Shown here one piece after another: positions 25,876 through 35,997 of a stretch of DNA of 64,000 nt (position 1 is the first letter of the stretch; each line of letters opens with the position of its first letter). A program made the translations under genes and the position numbers. Source of the stretch: Pseudomonas sp. HMWF032 (lineage in GTDB: Bacteria > Pseudomonadota > Gammaproteobacteria > Pseudomonadales > Pseudomonadaceae). The notes under the pieces are model-generated. The model was not told the DNA's origin. It saw nothing but the letters and a program-made list of their open reading frames with translations, and ran no database searches. The stretch covers positions 606,542-670,541 of the forward strand of contig NZ_QAIG01000005.1 in the NCBI RefSeq assembly GCF_003060885.1, given 5' to 3'.

Positions 25876-27483
25876 TCAGTGACGGAAATGACGCATGCCG
25901 GTGAACACCATGGCAATGCCCGCTTCGTCGGCCGCGGCAATCACTTCCGCATCGCGCATCGAGCCGCCTGGCTGGATCACCGCGGTGATGCCATTGGCCG
26001 CCGCGTTGTCCAGGCCGTCGCGGAACGGGAAGAAGGCGTCGGACGCCATCACCGAACCGGCAACCTGCAGGCCGGCGTGTTCGGCCTTGATCGCGGCAAT
26101 GCGCGCAGAGTTGACGCGGCTCATCTGGCCGGCACCGACACCAATGGTCTGGCGGCCCTTGGCATAGACAATGGCGTTGGATTTGACGAACTTGGCCACT
26201 TTCCAGGCGAAGATCAGGTCATGAATTTCCTGCTCGCTTGGTGCGCGCTGGGTGACGATCTTCAGGTCTTCGGCCTTGATCATGCCGATGTCGCGGCTCT
26301 GCACCAGCAGGCCACCGTTGACCCGCTTGAAGTCCCAGCCAGCGGCACGCTCGGCCGGCCACTCGCCGCATTCCAGCAGGCGCACGTTGGCTTTGGCGGC
26401 GACTACGGCACGGGCTTCGGCGCTGATTTTCGGGGCGATGATCACTTCGACGAACTGGCGCTCGACGATGGCCTGGGCGGTGGCGCCGTCCAGCTCGCGG
26501 TTGAAGGCGATGATGCCGCCGAAGGCCGACTCGGTGTCGGTGGCGTAGGCCAGGTCATAGGCCTGGCGGATGCCGCCTTCTTCATCGGTGGCCACGGCCA
26601 CGCCGCACGGGTTGGCGTGCTTGACGATGACGCAGGCCGGCTTGACGAAGCTCTTCACGCATTCCAGCGCGGCGTCGGTGTCGGCCACGTTGTTGAACGA
26701 TAGCTCCTTGCCCTGCAGCTGCACGGCAGTGGCCACGCTGGCCTCACCTTTCTGTGCTTCCACGTAGAACGCCGCGCTCTGGTGCGGGTTCTCGCCGTAG
26801 CGCATTTCCTGAGCCTTGATGAACTGGCTGTTGAAGGTACGCGGGAAGGCGCCGCGCTCTTCGGTGGACAGGGTTTCGCGGCTCTGGTCGATGGTGCCCA
26901 GGTAGTTGGCGATCATGCCGTCGTAGGCGGCGGTGTGCTCGAAGGCTTTCAGCGCCAGGTCGAAGCGCTGGGCGTAGCTCAGGCCGCCGGCTTTCAGACT
27001 TTCGACGATGCCGGCGTAGTCGCCAGCGTTGACTACGATGGCCACGTCTTTGTGGTTCTTCGCGGCAGAGCGGACCATGGTCGGGCCGCCGATGTCGATG
27101 TTCTCGATGGCGTCGGCCAGGTCACAGCCGGGCTTGGCTACGGTGGCGGCGAAGGGGTAGAGGTTGACCGCGACCAGGTCAATCGGCTTGATGCCGTGCT
27201 GCTCCATCACCGCGCCGTCGACGGCGCGACGGCCGAGGATGCCGCCGTGGATCTTCGGGTGCAGGGTCTTGACGCGACCGTCCATCATTTCCGGGAAGCC
27301 GGTGTAGTCGGCCACTTCCACGGCAGCGATGCCGTTATCCTTGAGCAGCTTGTAAGTGCCGCCGGTGGAGAGAATTTCCACATTCAGGGCGACGAGCTCG
27401 CGGGCAAACTCGAGGATGCCGGTCTTGTCGGAAACACTGATCAAGGCGCGGCGAACGGGGAGGAGGGTGGTCTGGTCGGTCAT
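25876..27483 (-). CDS. purH: Bifunctional AICAR transformylase/IMP cyclohydrolase
   Basis: A 535-residue enzyme performing the last two steps to IMP. The N-terminal cyclohydrolase (MGS-like) domain has [20 protein letters not shown] and [30 protein letters not shown]; the transformylase half carries [15 protein letters not shown] and the C-terminal [18 protein letters not shown] 27483 ([14 protein letters not shown]) is preceded by GGA at about -10; four extra in-frame residues up to 27495 are unlikely. fis lies upstream with a terminator between. Confidence 0.97.
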   Translation of the reverse strand: MTDQTTLLPVRRALISVSDKTGILEFARELVALNVEILSTGGTYKLLKDNGIAAVEVADYTGFPEMMDGRVKTLHPKIHGGILGRRAVDGAVMEQHGIKPIDLVAVNLYPFAATVAKPGCDLADAIENIDIGGPTMVRSAAKNHKDVAIVVNAGDYAGIVESLKAGGLSYAQRFDLALKAFEHTAAYDGMIANYLGTIDQSRETLSTEERGAFPRTFNSQFIKAQEMRYGENPHQSAAFYVEAQKGEASVATAVQLQGKELSFNNVADTDAALECVKSFVKPACVIVKHANPCGVAVATDEEGGIRQAYDLAYATDTESAFGGIIAFNRELDGATAQAIVERQFVEVIIAPKISAEARAVVAAKANVRLLECGEWPAERAAGWDFKRVNGGLLVQSRDIGMIKAEDLKIVTQRAPSEQEIHDLIFAWKVAKFVKSNAIVYAKGRQTIGVGAGQMSRVNSARIAAIKAEHAGLQVAGSVMASDAFFPFRDGLDNAAANGITAVIQPGGSMRDAEVIAAADEAGIAMVFTGMRHFRH

Positions 27484-27513
27484 TTCAGAATCCATCAGAG
27501 CAGGGATATCAGC

Positions 27514-27544
27514 AAAAAAGGCGGCTCATGTGGGCCGCCCTTTT
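27514..27544 (-). terminator. Intrinsic terminator after fis
   Basis: On the minus strand GGCGGC and GCCGCC pair around an 8-nt loop, followed directly by TTTTTT. It lies 13 nt past the fis stop and should end the dusB-fis transcript before purH. A-rich sequence on the other flank makes it bidirectional-looking. Confidence 0.85.
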
Positions 27545-27557
27545 CGGGAATTCGGGA

Positions 27558-27878
27558 TTACAGCAGGTCGTATTGCTTGAGCTTCTTGCGCAGGGTGCCG
27601 CGATTCAGGCCGAGCAGCTCGGAGGCCTTGGTCTGGTTGCCCTTGACGTAGTTCATCACGGTTTCCAGCAACGGTGCCTCGACTTCGGTGAGCACCAGGT
27701 TGTAAACGTCACTGACGTCTGCGCCCTCAAGATGGGCGAAATAATTGTGCAGGGCCTTCTCAACGCTGCCGCGCAGGGTTTGCCCCTCTTCGCTTGGCGT
27801 ATTGAGATGCTGCTTCAAGCTGCTGTTGTCACTCACGGGAGCCATTTCACTTCCTAAAGTCTCAGTCAACATCGTCAT
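27558..27878 (-). CDS. fis: DNA-binding protein Fis
   Basis: A 106-residue nucleoid protein. The C-terminal helix-turn-helix GNQTKASELLGLNRGTLRKK is nearly the E. coli sequence, and VSDVYNLVLTEVEAPLLETV is the dimer/activation region. It bends DNA and modulates rRNA and growth-phase promoters. The ATG overlaps the dusB stop by 4 nt, the classic dusB-fis operon. MLTETL two codons downstream is an alternative start. Confidence 0.96.
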   Translation of the reverse strand: MTMLTETLGSEMAPVSDNSSLKQHLNTPSEEGQTLRGSVEKALHNYFAHLEGADVSDVYNLVLTEVEAPLLETVMNYVKGNQTKASELLGLNRGTLRKKLKQYDLL

Positions 27879-28873
27879 GCGGCCACCCCTTCTCCATTGT
27901 TATTACGCTCGCTGAAGAACTCGCGAACGTTGGCGCACTGCGCGTCCGTACTGTCCAGACGATTGAATTGGGCGCGGAACTCCCTCGCGCCCGGCAAGGT
28001 TGCGAGATACCAACTGACATGCTTGCGGGCAATCCGCACGCCCATTACATCGCCGTAGAAGGCGTGCAGTGCAGTCAGATGTTCAAGCAGAATGCGTTCC
28101 ACTTCGAGCAGGCTGGGTGCCGGGAGCTGCTCACCGGTACGCAGATAATGCTCGACCTCACGGAATATCCACGGCCGGCCCTGGGCTGCGCGACCGATCA
28201 GCAGGCCATCGGCGCCAGTGGCAGCCAGTACGGCCTTGGCCTTCTGCGGCGAGTCGATATCGCCGTTGGCCAGCACGGGAATCGACACCGCCTGCTTGAT
28301 CGCGGCGATGGTGTCGTACTCGGCTTCGCCCATGTACAGGTCGGCGCGGGTGCGGCCGTGTACGGCCAGGGCGACAATCCCGCTGTCTTCAGCGATCTTC
28401 GCCACGCTGATGCCGTTCTTGTTGTCACGGTCCCAGCCGGTGCGGATTTTCAGGGTCACCGGCACATCCACGGCGGCGACCACAGCCTGAAGAATCTCGC
28501 GAACTAAAACTTCGTCTTTCAACAGGGCGGAGCCGGCGGCCTTGTTACAGACCTTCTTGGCCGGACAGCCCATGTTGATGTCGATAATCTGCGCGCCCAT
28601 GTCCACGTTGCGCCGCGCCGCCTCGGCGAGCATCTCCGGATCACCGCCGGCGATCTGCACTGAGCGGGGCTCGGGATCACCGCTGTGGATCATGCGCAGG
28701 CTCGACTTGCGGGTGTTCCACAGGCGCACATCGCTGGTGACCATTTCCGACACCACCAGACCCGCTCCCATGCGCTTGCACAGCTGGCGAAACGGCTGAT
28801 CAGTGACGCCCGCCATGGGAGCGAGAATCAGCGAGTTTGGCAATGTGTAAGGGCCGATGCGTAGCGCCGACAT
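27875..28873 (-). CDS. dusB: tRNA-dihydrouridine synthase B
   Basis: A 332-residue FMN-dependent enzyme reducing uridine to dihydrouridine in tRNA. The barrel begins LILAPMAGVTDQPFRQLCKR; DINMGCPAKKVCNKAAGSAL contains the catalytic cysteine; LAVHGRTRADLYMGEAEYDT and GLLIGRAAQGRPWIFREV complete the FMN and substrate sites. ATG 28873 (MSALRIGPYTLP) has GGGA about 9 nt upstream; the ORF to 28909 is not needed. The 179 nt between it and the DUF3426 gene should hold the dusB-fis promoter. Confidence 0.95.
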   Translation of the reverse strand: MSALRIGPYTLPNSLILAPMAGVTDQPFRQLCKRMGAGLVVSEMVTSDVRLWNTRKSSLRMIHSGDPEPRSVQIAGGDPEMLAEAARRNVDMGAQIIDINMGCPAKKVCNKAAGSALLKDEVLVREILQAVVAAVDVPVTLKIRTGWDRDNKNGISVAKIAEDSGIVALAVHGRTRADLYMGEAEYDTIAAIKQAVSIPVLANGDIDSPQKAKAVLAATGADGLLIGRAAQGRPWIFREVEHYLRTGEQLPAPSLLEVERILLEHLTALHAFYGDVMGVRIARKHVSWYLATLPGAREFRAQFNRLDSTDAQCANVREFFSERNNNGEGVAA

Positions 28874-29052
28874 AGGGCTTCCCTGCTCAAGAGACGTGCT
28901 GTTGAACAATTAGGAGAGTGCGAAAAAGGGTGGGCATGATACCCGCTCTGGATGACCTGAGAAAGGCCGTTTTGAACAAATTCTGAACAGCTATTGGCTT
29001 ATCGCCAAGTGTTTGGTTGTGGCAGATTGTCAGGCAATACGCCTGCTGCAGG

Positions 29053-30396
29053 CTATTCCGGTGAGTGAAAGCTCAGGCTGTAGTTCACCGCCTGGGTGCC
29101 CGGGTCGAGGATGTCCAGGGATATGTGAATAGGCGTCTGCGGCGGCATTTCCGCGTTGCCGGCCAGCTCGCCAGCGAGGTATTCGCTGGGCTTGAAACGG
29201 CGGCTGGCGAGCAGTTGGCCGTTGATGTCGGCAAAGCGCATTTCCAGCAGCGGGAAGGGCTGCGAGAACGCCGCACGGTTGTAGAGGATGGCATCAACTA
29301 TCAGGGCGCCGCTGAATTCCGGATGGCTGCGTACCACCAGGTTGCTGCTCTTGACCTGGGCGATGTCGACCTTGGAGGGCAGCTGGCAGCCGACAGCCGG
29401 GCACAGTTGCTCAAACCAGGGGCGGTAATGATCCTGGCGCGCCAGTTCATTGAAGTGGTATGCCACGTACTGCCCGGCAAGGGCAGCCGCGCCGAGCACA
29501 TTCAGCAGACCCCAGCCGATCCAGCGCCCCCAGGGTTTCTTCGGCTGTTGCCAATCCAGCTGCAGCGGCTCGTCGTCTAGCTCGAACAGGTGCTCGTCCC
29601 GCAATTCGGGTTCGTTGCGTGGAGTTTTCTTAGTGGCGGCTGTGGCTTGCACGTCGTCGTCGCGTCGTGCGCTGAACGGTTTGTGCTCAGCATGCAGTTC
29701 GATCTCAGGTTCCGGCGGCGCCACGCGGCGGTCAGCGGTGTTGAGGTTGAGCGGCGGTTCTGTTGCCGGCAGCGAAAAGGTTTCCGGCGCGGCGGCAATC
29801 GGTTCAGCCGGGCTGGGTGCGCGTGGTGCTGGCGGTGGCATGTCGAGAGGCCGCTCATCCTGCAAGGTCAAGCTGGCAGTGGGCCTGGGTTGTTCATCCT
29901 GCAACAGTGCTTCGGCCCAGCGCTCGTCGTGCGGATCATGCTCGATGGGGTCCGGGGTGAGAAAGTTTTCGCTGTATTTGGGCGCGCTATCAATCGCCAG
30001 AAACTGTTTCGACAGTTGCTGTTCCTGGGCTTCGAGCTTGGCCAACTCTTCATCCAGGTCGAGGCTGTCGAGGTCCAAGTCGTCATGAATCCACAGCGTA
30101 TCGCCGGTTTTACTGCTGGCAGGCGCCGCCGGTATTGCGGGCGCGGCACTGGGCATTGCCGGGCGTGGCGCGGGCGGCACGGGTGGTTTGCTCGGCTGTG
30201 GAGTCGGTGTTGGCGCGGCGGCTGGCGCTGTGGGCGGCGGCAGTTGCTGGCCCTGCTCACGCAGCTGTTGCGCGGCATTGAACACATGCAGACAGGCTCC
30301 GCAGCGCACAGCACCATGGGCAGCGCCCAGCTGCGTGAGGTTCACGCGAAAGCTGGTACGGCAATGGGGGCACTGGGTGATGAAGCTCTGGGTCAT
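29053..30396 (-). CDS. Zinc-ribbon, DUF3426 single-pass membrane protein
   Basis: A 447-residue protein in three parts. Residues 1-40 hold an MJ0042-type zinc ribbon (Cys9, Cys12, Cys32, Cys35 in TQCPHCRTSFRV and AVRCGACLHVFNA). Residues 45-280 are a low-complexity Pro/Ala-rich then acidic linker. A membrane span follows (GWGLLNVLGAAALAGQYVAY), and the last 130 residues form the DUF3426 domain. The protein is probably anchored with the ribbon in the cytoplasm. The place between prmA and dusB-fis is conserved in pseudomonads as I recall. Function is unknown. Confidence 0.83.
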   Translation of the reverse strand: MTQSFITQCPHCRTSFRVNLTQLGAAHGAVRCGACLHVFNAAQQLREQGQQLPPPTAPAAAPTPTPQPSKPPVPPAPRPAMPSAAPAIPAAPASSKTGDTLWIHDDLDLDSLDLDEELAKLEAQEQQLSKQFLAIDSAPKYSENFLTPDPIEHDPHDERWAEALLQDEQPRPTASLTLQDERPLDMPPPAPRAPSPAEPIAAAPETFSLPATEPPLNLNTADRRVAPPEPEIELHAEHKPFSARRDDDVQATAATKKTPRNEPELRDEHLFELDDEPLQLDWQQPKKPWGRWIGWGLLNVLGAAALAGQYVAYHFNELARQDHYRPWFEQLCPAVGCQLPSKVDIAQVKSSNLVVRSHPEFSGALIVDAILYNRAAFSQPFPLLEMRFADINGQLLASRRFKPSEYLAGELAGNAEMPPQTPIHISLDILDPGTQAVNYSLSFHSPE

Positions 30397-30470
30397 GCGG
30401 TGATCCGGCTAAGCAAGGCGGCTAGTCTAACGCAAGTGCTTGCTAATGCAGCAGCTGCGCGCTGTGGCGG

Positions 30471-31349
30471 TTAGCGGCGCACGCCACTGATACGTACCCA
30501 GCCGTCTTTATCGGCGGTTGGGTCGAGGGTGAAGGCGTCGTTGTAGGCCGCGCGAACCTCGTCAGCCTGCTCGGCAAGGATGCCCGACAGTGCCAGGCGG
30601 CCGCCCTGCTTGACCAGGCGGGTGATCTGCGGGGCCAGCGCCACCAGCGGGCCGGCGAGGATATTGGCGACGACGACATCCGCAGGTTGTTGCGGCATGT
30701 CTTCAGGCAGGTAAAGCGGGAAGCGTGCGGCGTCGATGCCATTGCGCTGGGCATTGTCGCGCGAGGCTTCGATGGCCTGAATGTCGATGTCGGTGCCGAC
30801 TGCCTGCGGCGCGCCGAGCAGCAGGGCGGCAATCGCCAGAATGCCTGAGCCACAACCGAAGTCGATCACGCTGCAATCCTGCAGGTTCTGGCCGTCCAGC
30901 CATTCCAGGCACAACGCGGTGGTCGGGTGGGTGCCGGTGCCGAAGGCCAGGCCCGGATCGAGCAGCAGGTTGACGGCGTCGGGCTCCGGCGCGGCGTGCC
31001 AGCTCGGCACGATCCACAGGCGCTGGCCGAAACGCATCGGCTGGAAGCCGTCCATCCAGCTGCGCTCCCAGTCCTGGTCGGCGATCACTTCGGCCTGGTG
31101 CTCCGGCAAGTCGGCGCCGGTCAGCAGCTGCAGGTGCGCGAACACCGCGTTGGCGTCGGTATCGGCTTCAAACAGGGCGAGCAGGTGAGTGTGCGACCAC
31201 AGCGGGGTGGTGCCCAGGTCCGGCTCGAAAATCGGCTGGTCTTCGGCGTCCATAAAGGTCACTGAGACGGCGCCGACTTCCAGCAACGCATCTTCGTAGG
31301 TTTCCGCCTGCTCTGGGGTGATGGCGAGACGGACTTGTAACCAGGGCAT
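30471..31349 (-). CDS. prmA: Ribosomal protein L11 methyltransferase
   Basis: A 292-residue SAM-dependent enzyme that trimethylates L11. The N-terminal substrate domain starts [20 protein letters not shown]; the SAM site is [20 protein letters not shown], with [18 protein letters not shown] before it and [17 protein letters not shown] after. ATG 31349 has GAGG about 10 nt upstream and is the family start; the longer ORF to 31427 is rejected. Length matches E. coli PrmA (293). Confidence 0.95.
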   Translation of the reverse strand: MPWLQVRLAITPEQAETYEDALLEVGAVSVTFMDAEDQPIFEPDLGTTPLWSHTHLLALFEADTDANAVFAHLQLLTGADLPEHQAEVIADQDWERSWMDGFQPMRFGQRLWIVPSWHAAPEPDAVNLLLDPGLAFGTGTHPTTALCLEWLDGQNLQDCSVIDFGCGSGILAIAALLLGAPQAVGTDIDIQAIEASRDNAQRNGIDAARFPLYLPEDMPQQPADVVVANILAGPLVALAPQITRLVKQGGRLALSGILAEQADEVRAAYNDAFTLDPTADKDGWVRISGVRR

Positions 31350-31448
31350 GGGAAAACCTCGTGAACGTTGTGGCGGGATGGCGCAAATTGGCGCGCAGCT
31401 TACTTGAAGCGGTGGTGCAGCTGCCACCGCTTGCGGTTGGCAGAAACG

Positions 31449-31661
31449 ACAAAGGCCGCCGAATGGCAGCCTTTGTTTAGCATTTCAGTCATGACCGCGC
31501 GAGCTAGAGCGGGACAAGGCAAAACGGGTGAGGAAGCGGAGTTTACGTCTGTAAATGAGCATTACTCGCTTCGCTCGCCCTTTCGGGGCCGCACTAAAGT
31601 GCGTTAGCCGCAAGCGGCTTTCCGAGGCCGTTTTTAACGCAGTACCGCCGACGCGCAGCAG
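31449..31661 (-). repeat. Structured 3'-UTR element, copy A, downstream of accC
   Basis: Read from accC, the element begins CTGCTGCGCGTCGGC 11 nt after the stop, continues TACTGCGTTAAAAAC, AATGCTCAT, a TTTAC/GTAAA stem (31542-31546 with 31551-31555, loop 31547-31550), ACTCCGCTTCCTC and TCTAGCTCGCG, and ends with hairpin ACAAAGGC/GCCTTTGT (31449-31476). Copy B after speA (44349-44559) has the same blocks in the same order. Extra hairpins here, GCACT/AGTGC (31591-31602) and AGCCGC/GCGGCT (31606-31619), replace a short spacer in copy B. It fills most of the 323-nt gap between accC and prmA; the prmA promoter must lie near the end. Confidence 0.75.
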
Positions 31662-31672
31662 GTCATTGCGGT

Positions 31673-33022
31673 TTAGTGCTTATCCATCCCCAGTTTTTTC
31701 TCCAGGTAGTGGATATTCACGCCGCCTTTGCAGAAGCCTTTGTCACGGACCAGGTCGCGGTGCAGCGGCACGTTGGTCTTGATGCCGTCGACCACAATCT
31801 CATCCAGCGCGTTGCGCATACGGGCCATGGCCTCGTCGCGGTCCTTGCCGTAGGTGATCAGCTTGCCGATCAGCGAGTCGTAGTGCGGCGGCACGGTGTA
31901 ACCGCTGTACAGGTGCGAGTCGACCCGTACACCGTTACCGCCTGGGGCGTGGAAGTGCTTGACCTTGCCGGGGCAGGGCATGAAGTTGTCCGGGTCTTCG
32001 GCGTTGATCCGGCATTCCAGCGAATGGCCGCGAATCACCACGTCACTCTGCTTGAACGACAGTTTGTTGCCAGCGGCGATGCTGAGCATCTCCTTGACGA
32101 TGTCGATACCGGTGACCATTTCCGAAACCGGATGCTCAACCTGCACGCGGGTGTTCATCTCGATAAAGTAGAAGCGGCCGTCTTCGTAAAGGAACTCGAA
32201 GGTGCCGGCGCCGCGGTAGCCGATCTCGATGCAGGCATCGACGCAGCGTTGCAGCACTTCGGCGCGGGCTTTTTCATCGATGCCCGGTGCCGGCGCTTCT
32301 TCCAGTACCTTCTGGTGACGGCGCTGCAGCGAGCAGTCGCGGTCACCCAGGTGGATGGCGTTGCCCTGGCCGTCGGAGATCACCTGGACTTCCACGTGAC
32401 GTGGATTGCCGAGGAACTTCTCCAGATAGACCATCGGGTTGCCGAACACCGAACCGGCTTCGCTGCGGGTCAGTTTGGCCGATTTGATCAGGTCTTCTTC
32501 CTTGTATACCACGCGCATACCGCGACCACCGCCGCCGCCAGCGGCTTTGATGATCACCGGGTAGCCAACTTCGCGAGCAATCTGCAGGGCCGTTTCCTCG
32601 TCTTCCGGCAGTGGGCCGTCAGAGCCAGGCACCACAGGTACGCCGGCGCGCTTCATGGCGTCCTTGGCCGATACCTTGTCGCCCATCAGGCGAATGGTCT
32701 CGGCTTTCGGGCCGATAAAGGCGAAGCCAGAGTTTTCCACCTGTTCGGCGAAATCGGCGTTTTCCGCGAGGAAGCCGTAGCCGGGGTGAATGGCCGTCGC
32801 GCCGGTCACTTCAGCGGCGCTGATGATCGCCGGAATATTCAGGTAGGACAGCGCGCCAGCAGCCGGGCCGATGCACACCGCTTCGTCGGCTAGGCCCAGG
32901 TGCATCAGTTCACGGTCGGCAGTGGAGTGCACCGCGACGGTCTTGATGCCCAGCTCTTTACAGGCGCGCAAGATGCGCAGGGCGATCTCGCCGCGGTTGG
33001 CGATCAGAACTTTTTCCAACAT
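31673..33022 (-). CDS. accC: Acetyl-CoA carboxylase, biotin carboxylase subunit
   Basis: A 449-residue ATP-grasp enzyme that carboxylates the biotin on AccB, the first half-reaction of malonyl-CoA synthesis. [60 protein letters not shown] and [20 protein letters not shown] are the conserved ATP, bicarbonate and biotin sites. ATG 33022 follows GGAGAGC; the upstream ORF to 33043 is dispensable. 17 nt separate it from accB. Confidence 0.97.
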   Translation of the reverse strand: MLEKVLIANRGEIALRILRACKELGIKTVAVHSTADRELMHLGLADEAVCIGPAAGALSYLNIPAIISAAEVTGATAIHPGYGFLAENADFAEQVENSGFAFIGPKAETIRLMGDKVSAKDAMKRAGVPVVPGSDGPLPEDEETALQIAREVGYPVIIKAAGGGGGRGMRVVYKEEDLIKSAKLTRSEAGSVFGNPMVYLEKFLGNPRHVEVQVISDGQGNAIHLGDRDCSLQRRHQKVLEEAPAPGIDEKARAEVLQRCVDACIEIGYRGAGTFEFLYEDGRFYFIEMNTRVQVEHPVSEMVTGIDIVKEMLSIAAGNKLSFKQSDVVIRGHSLECRINAEDPDNFMPCPGKVKHFHAPGGNGVRVDSHLYSGYTVPPHYDSLIGKLITYGKDRDEAMARMRNALDEIVVDGIKTNVPLHRDLVRDKGFCKGGVNIHYLEKKLGMDKH

Positions 33023-33039
33023 CGCTGGCTCTCCGTGGA

Positions 33040-33501
33040 TCAAACGATGGTGAACAGAGGCTGGTCGTATTCCACCGGCTGACCGTTCTCGCCCAAGATG
33101 GATTCGATCACGCCGCTGGTTTCGGCCTCGATGTGGTTCATCATCTTCATCGCTTCAACGATGCAGAGAATGTCGCCTTTCTTCACGCTCTGACCGACTT
33201 CTACGAAGTTGGCCGACGTTGGGCCGGATGCGCGGTAGAACGTGCCGACCATTGGCGAGCGCACTACGGTGCCATTCAGCTTGGCGGCAGCCGGAGCTGC
33301 TGCTTCAGTGGCGACCGGTGTTGCCGCAACCGGAGCAGCTGCAGGCGCAGGTGCCTGAGCGTACATCGGCTGTTGCATAAAGGCCGGCTGCTTGCTGTGA
33401 CGGCTGATGCGCACGGACTCTTCGCCTTCGCGAATCTCCAGCTCGTCGATACCGGACTCTTCCAGCAGCTCGATCAGTTTTTTGACTTTACGAATATCCA
33501 T
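33040..33501 (-). CDS. accB: Biotin carboxyl carrier protein
   Basis: A 153-residue carrier. N-terminal [20 protein letters not shown], a Pro/Ala-rich hinge (about residues 44-72) and a C-terminal biotinyl domain with the biotin lysine in [15 protein letters not shown]. It cycles between AccC and the carboxyltransferase. Organised as aroQ-accB-accC, 22 nt after aroQ. Confidence 0.97.
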   Translation of the reverse strand: MDIRKVKKLIELLEESGIDELEIREGEESVRISRHSKQPAFMQQPMYAQAPAPAAAPVAATPVATEAAAPAAAKLNGTVVRSPMVGTFYRASGPTSANFVEVGQSVKKGDILCIVEAMKMMNHIEAETSGVIESILGENGQPVEYDQPLFTIV

Positions 33502-33523
33502 AGTGGTTCAACTCCCGGTGAGG

Positions 33524-33973
33524 TCAGGGGCGCTTAAGTTCAAGTTGTTCGAGTGCAGCCTCCAATGCCAGTCGGTAACCGCTGGCGCCAAGGCCGCAGA
33601 TCACTCCCACCGCAACATCGGAAAAGTAGGAGTGATGGCGGAAAGCTTCGCGTTTGTGCACGTTGGACAAATGCACTTCGATGAATGGGATGCTCACTGC
33701 CAGCAATGCGTCACGTAATGCGACGCTGGTGTGAGTAAAAGCGGCAGGATTGATCAGGATAAAGTCGACACCTTCGCCTTTCGCGGCGTGAATACGATCA
33801 ATTAGTTCGTATTCGGCATTGCTCTGCAGGTACAGCAGATGGTGGCCTGTCTCGCGCGCACGGCGTTCCAGGTCGAGGTTGATTTGCTCCAGAGTGACGG
33901 CGCCGTAAACCCCTGGCTCGCGAGTGCCGAGCAAGTTGAGGTTGGGGCCGTGCAGTACCAATAAGGTCGCCAT
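33524..33973 (-). CDS. aroQ: 3-dehydroquinate dehydratase, type II
   Basis: A 149-residue shikimate-pathway enzyme converting 3-dehydroquinate to 3-dehydroshikimate, normally a dodecamer. [20 protein letters not shown] carries the catalytic Tyr/Arg lid, [18 protein letters not shown] the Asn and Ala/Thr substrate loop, [20 protein letters not shown] the catalytic His. As in other pseudomonads it heads the accB-accC operon. Confidence 0.97.
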   Translation of the reverse strand: MATLLVLHGPNLNLLGTREPGVYGAVTLEQINLDLERRARETGHHLLYLQSNAEYELIDRIHAAKGEGVDFILINPAAFTHTSVALRDALLAVSIPFIEVHLSNVHKREAFRHHSYFSDVAVGVICGLGASGYRLALEAALEQLELKRP

Positions 33974-34093
33974 GGTCCTTAATCCTTGTTTTTCTACTGC
34001 GCAGGACTATGCCGCGACAGCGCGGGGCTGTCCAGTTCTCAGCAATAGTCGTCACGATGGCCGCAGATTGCGGCAGATATATGACTCGGGAGG

Positions 34094-35860
34094 TTAAAGG
34101 CGTTCCCGCGCCGTGCTCAGACGGGCGGCAAAGGTCGCCGCATCCACCTCACCTACGACACGTAAATCCAGCCATTCGTCACCCTTGGCGTCGAACAGCA
34201 GAATTGCCGGCGGGCCGAACAGCTGGTAGCGGTCGAGCAGGGCGCGTTGTGCAGGGTTGCTCTCGGTGATGTCGAAACGCACCAGTTGATAGTCGCCGAG
34301 CTGGCGGCCGACCTCCGATGCGTTGAGCACTTCGCGTTCGATCACCTTGCAGCTAATGCACCAGTCGGCGTACCAGTCGAGCAGCAGTGGCTTGCCGTTG
34401 TTCTTTGCGGCAAGCAGAGCGGCATCCAGCTCGGCGGGTGTGCTGATGGTTTGCCATTGGCCGGATTGCACCTGAGTGGCTTCGGCGCTGCTGACCATCC
34501 GCCCGAGTGGCCGTAGCGGGTCATCCTGGCCCTGCAGCGCGCCGACCCAGGCCACCAGGGCGTAGACCAGCAGTGGCAGGCCGAGCAGTTGCGCGAGTTT
34601 CTGGTGATGGGTTTTCGGCGTCAGTTCCAGCACCCCGAGCCACAATGCGATGCCTGCTGCGAGCAGGCCCCAGAGCCCCAGGCTGACGGGGCCGGGCACC
34701 ACGCGTTCGAGCAGCCAGATCGCCACGGCCATCAGCAGTGCGCCGAACAGGTTGCGCACGGTGAGCATCCACGGCCCGGATTTCGGCAATAGAGCACCGC
34801 CGCCGACGGCGAACAGCACCAGGGGGGCGCCCATACCCAGACCCAGAGCCAGCAACTTGAGACCGCCGCCGAGGGCATCGCCGCTGGCACTGATATACAG
34901 CAACGCACCGGCCAGTGGCGCGGATACGCAGGGCGAAACCAGCACGCTGGACAGCACGCCCAGCGCTGCGGCGCTGATAATCGTGCCGCCGTGCAGGCGT
35001 TGGCTCAGGCGCTGCAGCGGGCCGTCGATGGCCGCCGGCAGGCGCAGTTCGAGAAAGCCCAGGCTGGCCGCGCCGAACAGGGCGAAGAAGATCGCAAACG
35101 GCACCAGCACCCAGGGTGATTGCAAGCGCGCCTGCAGGTTGAGTTCGGCACCGAACAGACCCATCAATGCGCCAAGGATGGCAAAGCTCAGGGCCATCGG
35201 CAGTACGTAGGCCAGCGACAGCACCAGGCTGCGCAGGCCGCCCGGCTGGCCGCGCAGCACTACGCCGCTGAGGATCGGCAGCATCGGCAGCACGCACGGG
35301 GTGAAGGTCAGCGCCAGGCCGCCGAGGAAGAACAGTGCCAGATCGGTCCAGCTCCAGGGCGTTGCGGCATTCGGCGTGGCGCTGCTGGTCGCTGCACCGC
35401 CGCCAATCGCCAGCACTTCGGTTTCTGGCGGGTAGCACAGGCCTTTGTCAGCGCAGCCCTGATAGTTGACGCTGAGGTTGAAGGGGCGATTGTCCGGGTT
35501 ATCGACCGGCACCTCGACATCCAGCACCTCGTAATACACCTCGACATCGCCGAAGTACTCGTCATGCTTGGCTTTGCCGGCGGGTAGAACGGCCTGACCC
35601 AGGCTTATATCGCCTGGTTCGCTGCTAAAGCTGAAGCGGTGCCGGTACAGGTAATAACCTTCGGCCGCGACAAAGCGCAGTTTTACTGACTCGCTGGAGC
35701 TGCTGATCAGGCTCAGCTTGAACGCCTCGCGTACCGGCAGAAAGTCCGCGCTGTTGTTCAGCGGCGCGCCGAATTGCGCAGGGGCGGGCGGCTTGTCGAA
35801 CAGGCCGGCGCTGGCCGGTAATACGATCAGAAGCAGAAGCAGGCTGAGAAAACGGTGCAT
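34094..35860 (-). CDS. dsbD: Thiol:disulfide interchange protein DsbD
   Basis: A 588-residue inner-membrane reductant conduit from thioredoxin to periplasmic DsbC. Signal peptide (MHRFLSLLLLLIVLPASAG); alpha domain with the pair in YQGCADKGLCYPPETE; eight-span beta domain with membrane cysteines in TFTPCVLPMLPI and SVLVSPCVSAPLAG; C-terminal thioredoxin-like gamma domain with YADWCISCKVIEREV. Start at 35860 is the family start; upstream in-frame codons to 35893 precede the signal peptide. No dsbC or cutA lies nearby. Confidence 0.95.
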   Translation of the reverse strand: MHRFLSLLLLLIVLPASAGLFDKPPAPAQFGAPLNNSADFLPVREAFKLSLISSSSESVKLRFVAAEGYYLYRHRFSFSSEPGDISLGQAVLPAGKAKHDEYFGDVEVYYEVLDVEVPVDNPDNRPFNLSVNYQGCADKGLCYPPETEVLAIGGGAATSSATPNAATPWSWTDLALFFLGGLALTFTPCVLPMLPILSGVVLRGQPGGLRSLVLSLAYVLPMALSFAILGALMGLFGAELNLQARLQSPWVLVPFAIFFALFGAASLGFLELRLPAAIDGPLQRLSQRLHGGTIISAAALGVLSSVLVSPCVSAPLAGALLYISASGDALGGGLKLLALGLGMGAPLVLFAVGGGALLPKSGPWMLTVRNLFGALLMAVAIWLLERVVPGPVSLGLWGLLAAGIALWLGVLELTPKTHHQKLAQLLGLPLLVYALVAWVGALQGQDDPLRPLGRMVSSAEATQVQSGQWQTISTPAELDAALLAAKNNGKPLLLDWYADWCISCKVIEREVLNASEVGRQLGDYQLVRFDITESNPAQRALLDRYQLFGPPAILLFDAKGDEWLDLRVVGEVDAATFAARLSTARERL

Positions 35861-35997
35861 GGCAGGCTCGTGATGCGGGAATCGCCGCATCATAGCGGAG
35901 GCGGGAGGCTCAAGGCACGGTCCAGGCTGTAAGCGGTCTTGTCTACCGGCTGTATGGTGCGCGACAGATTGCCGCGCCAGCGGCCGTTAACCGTCAG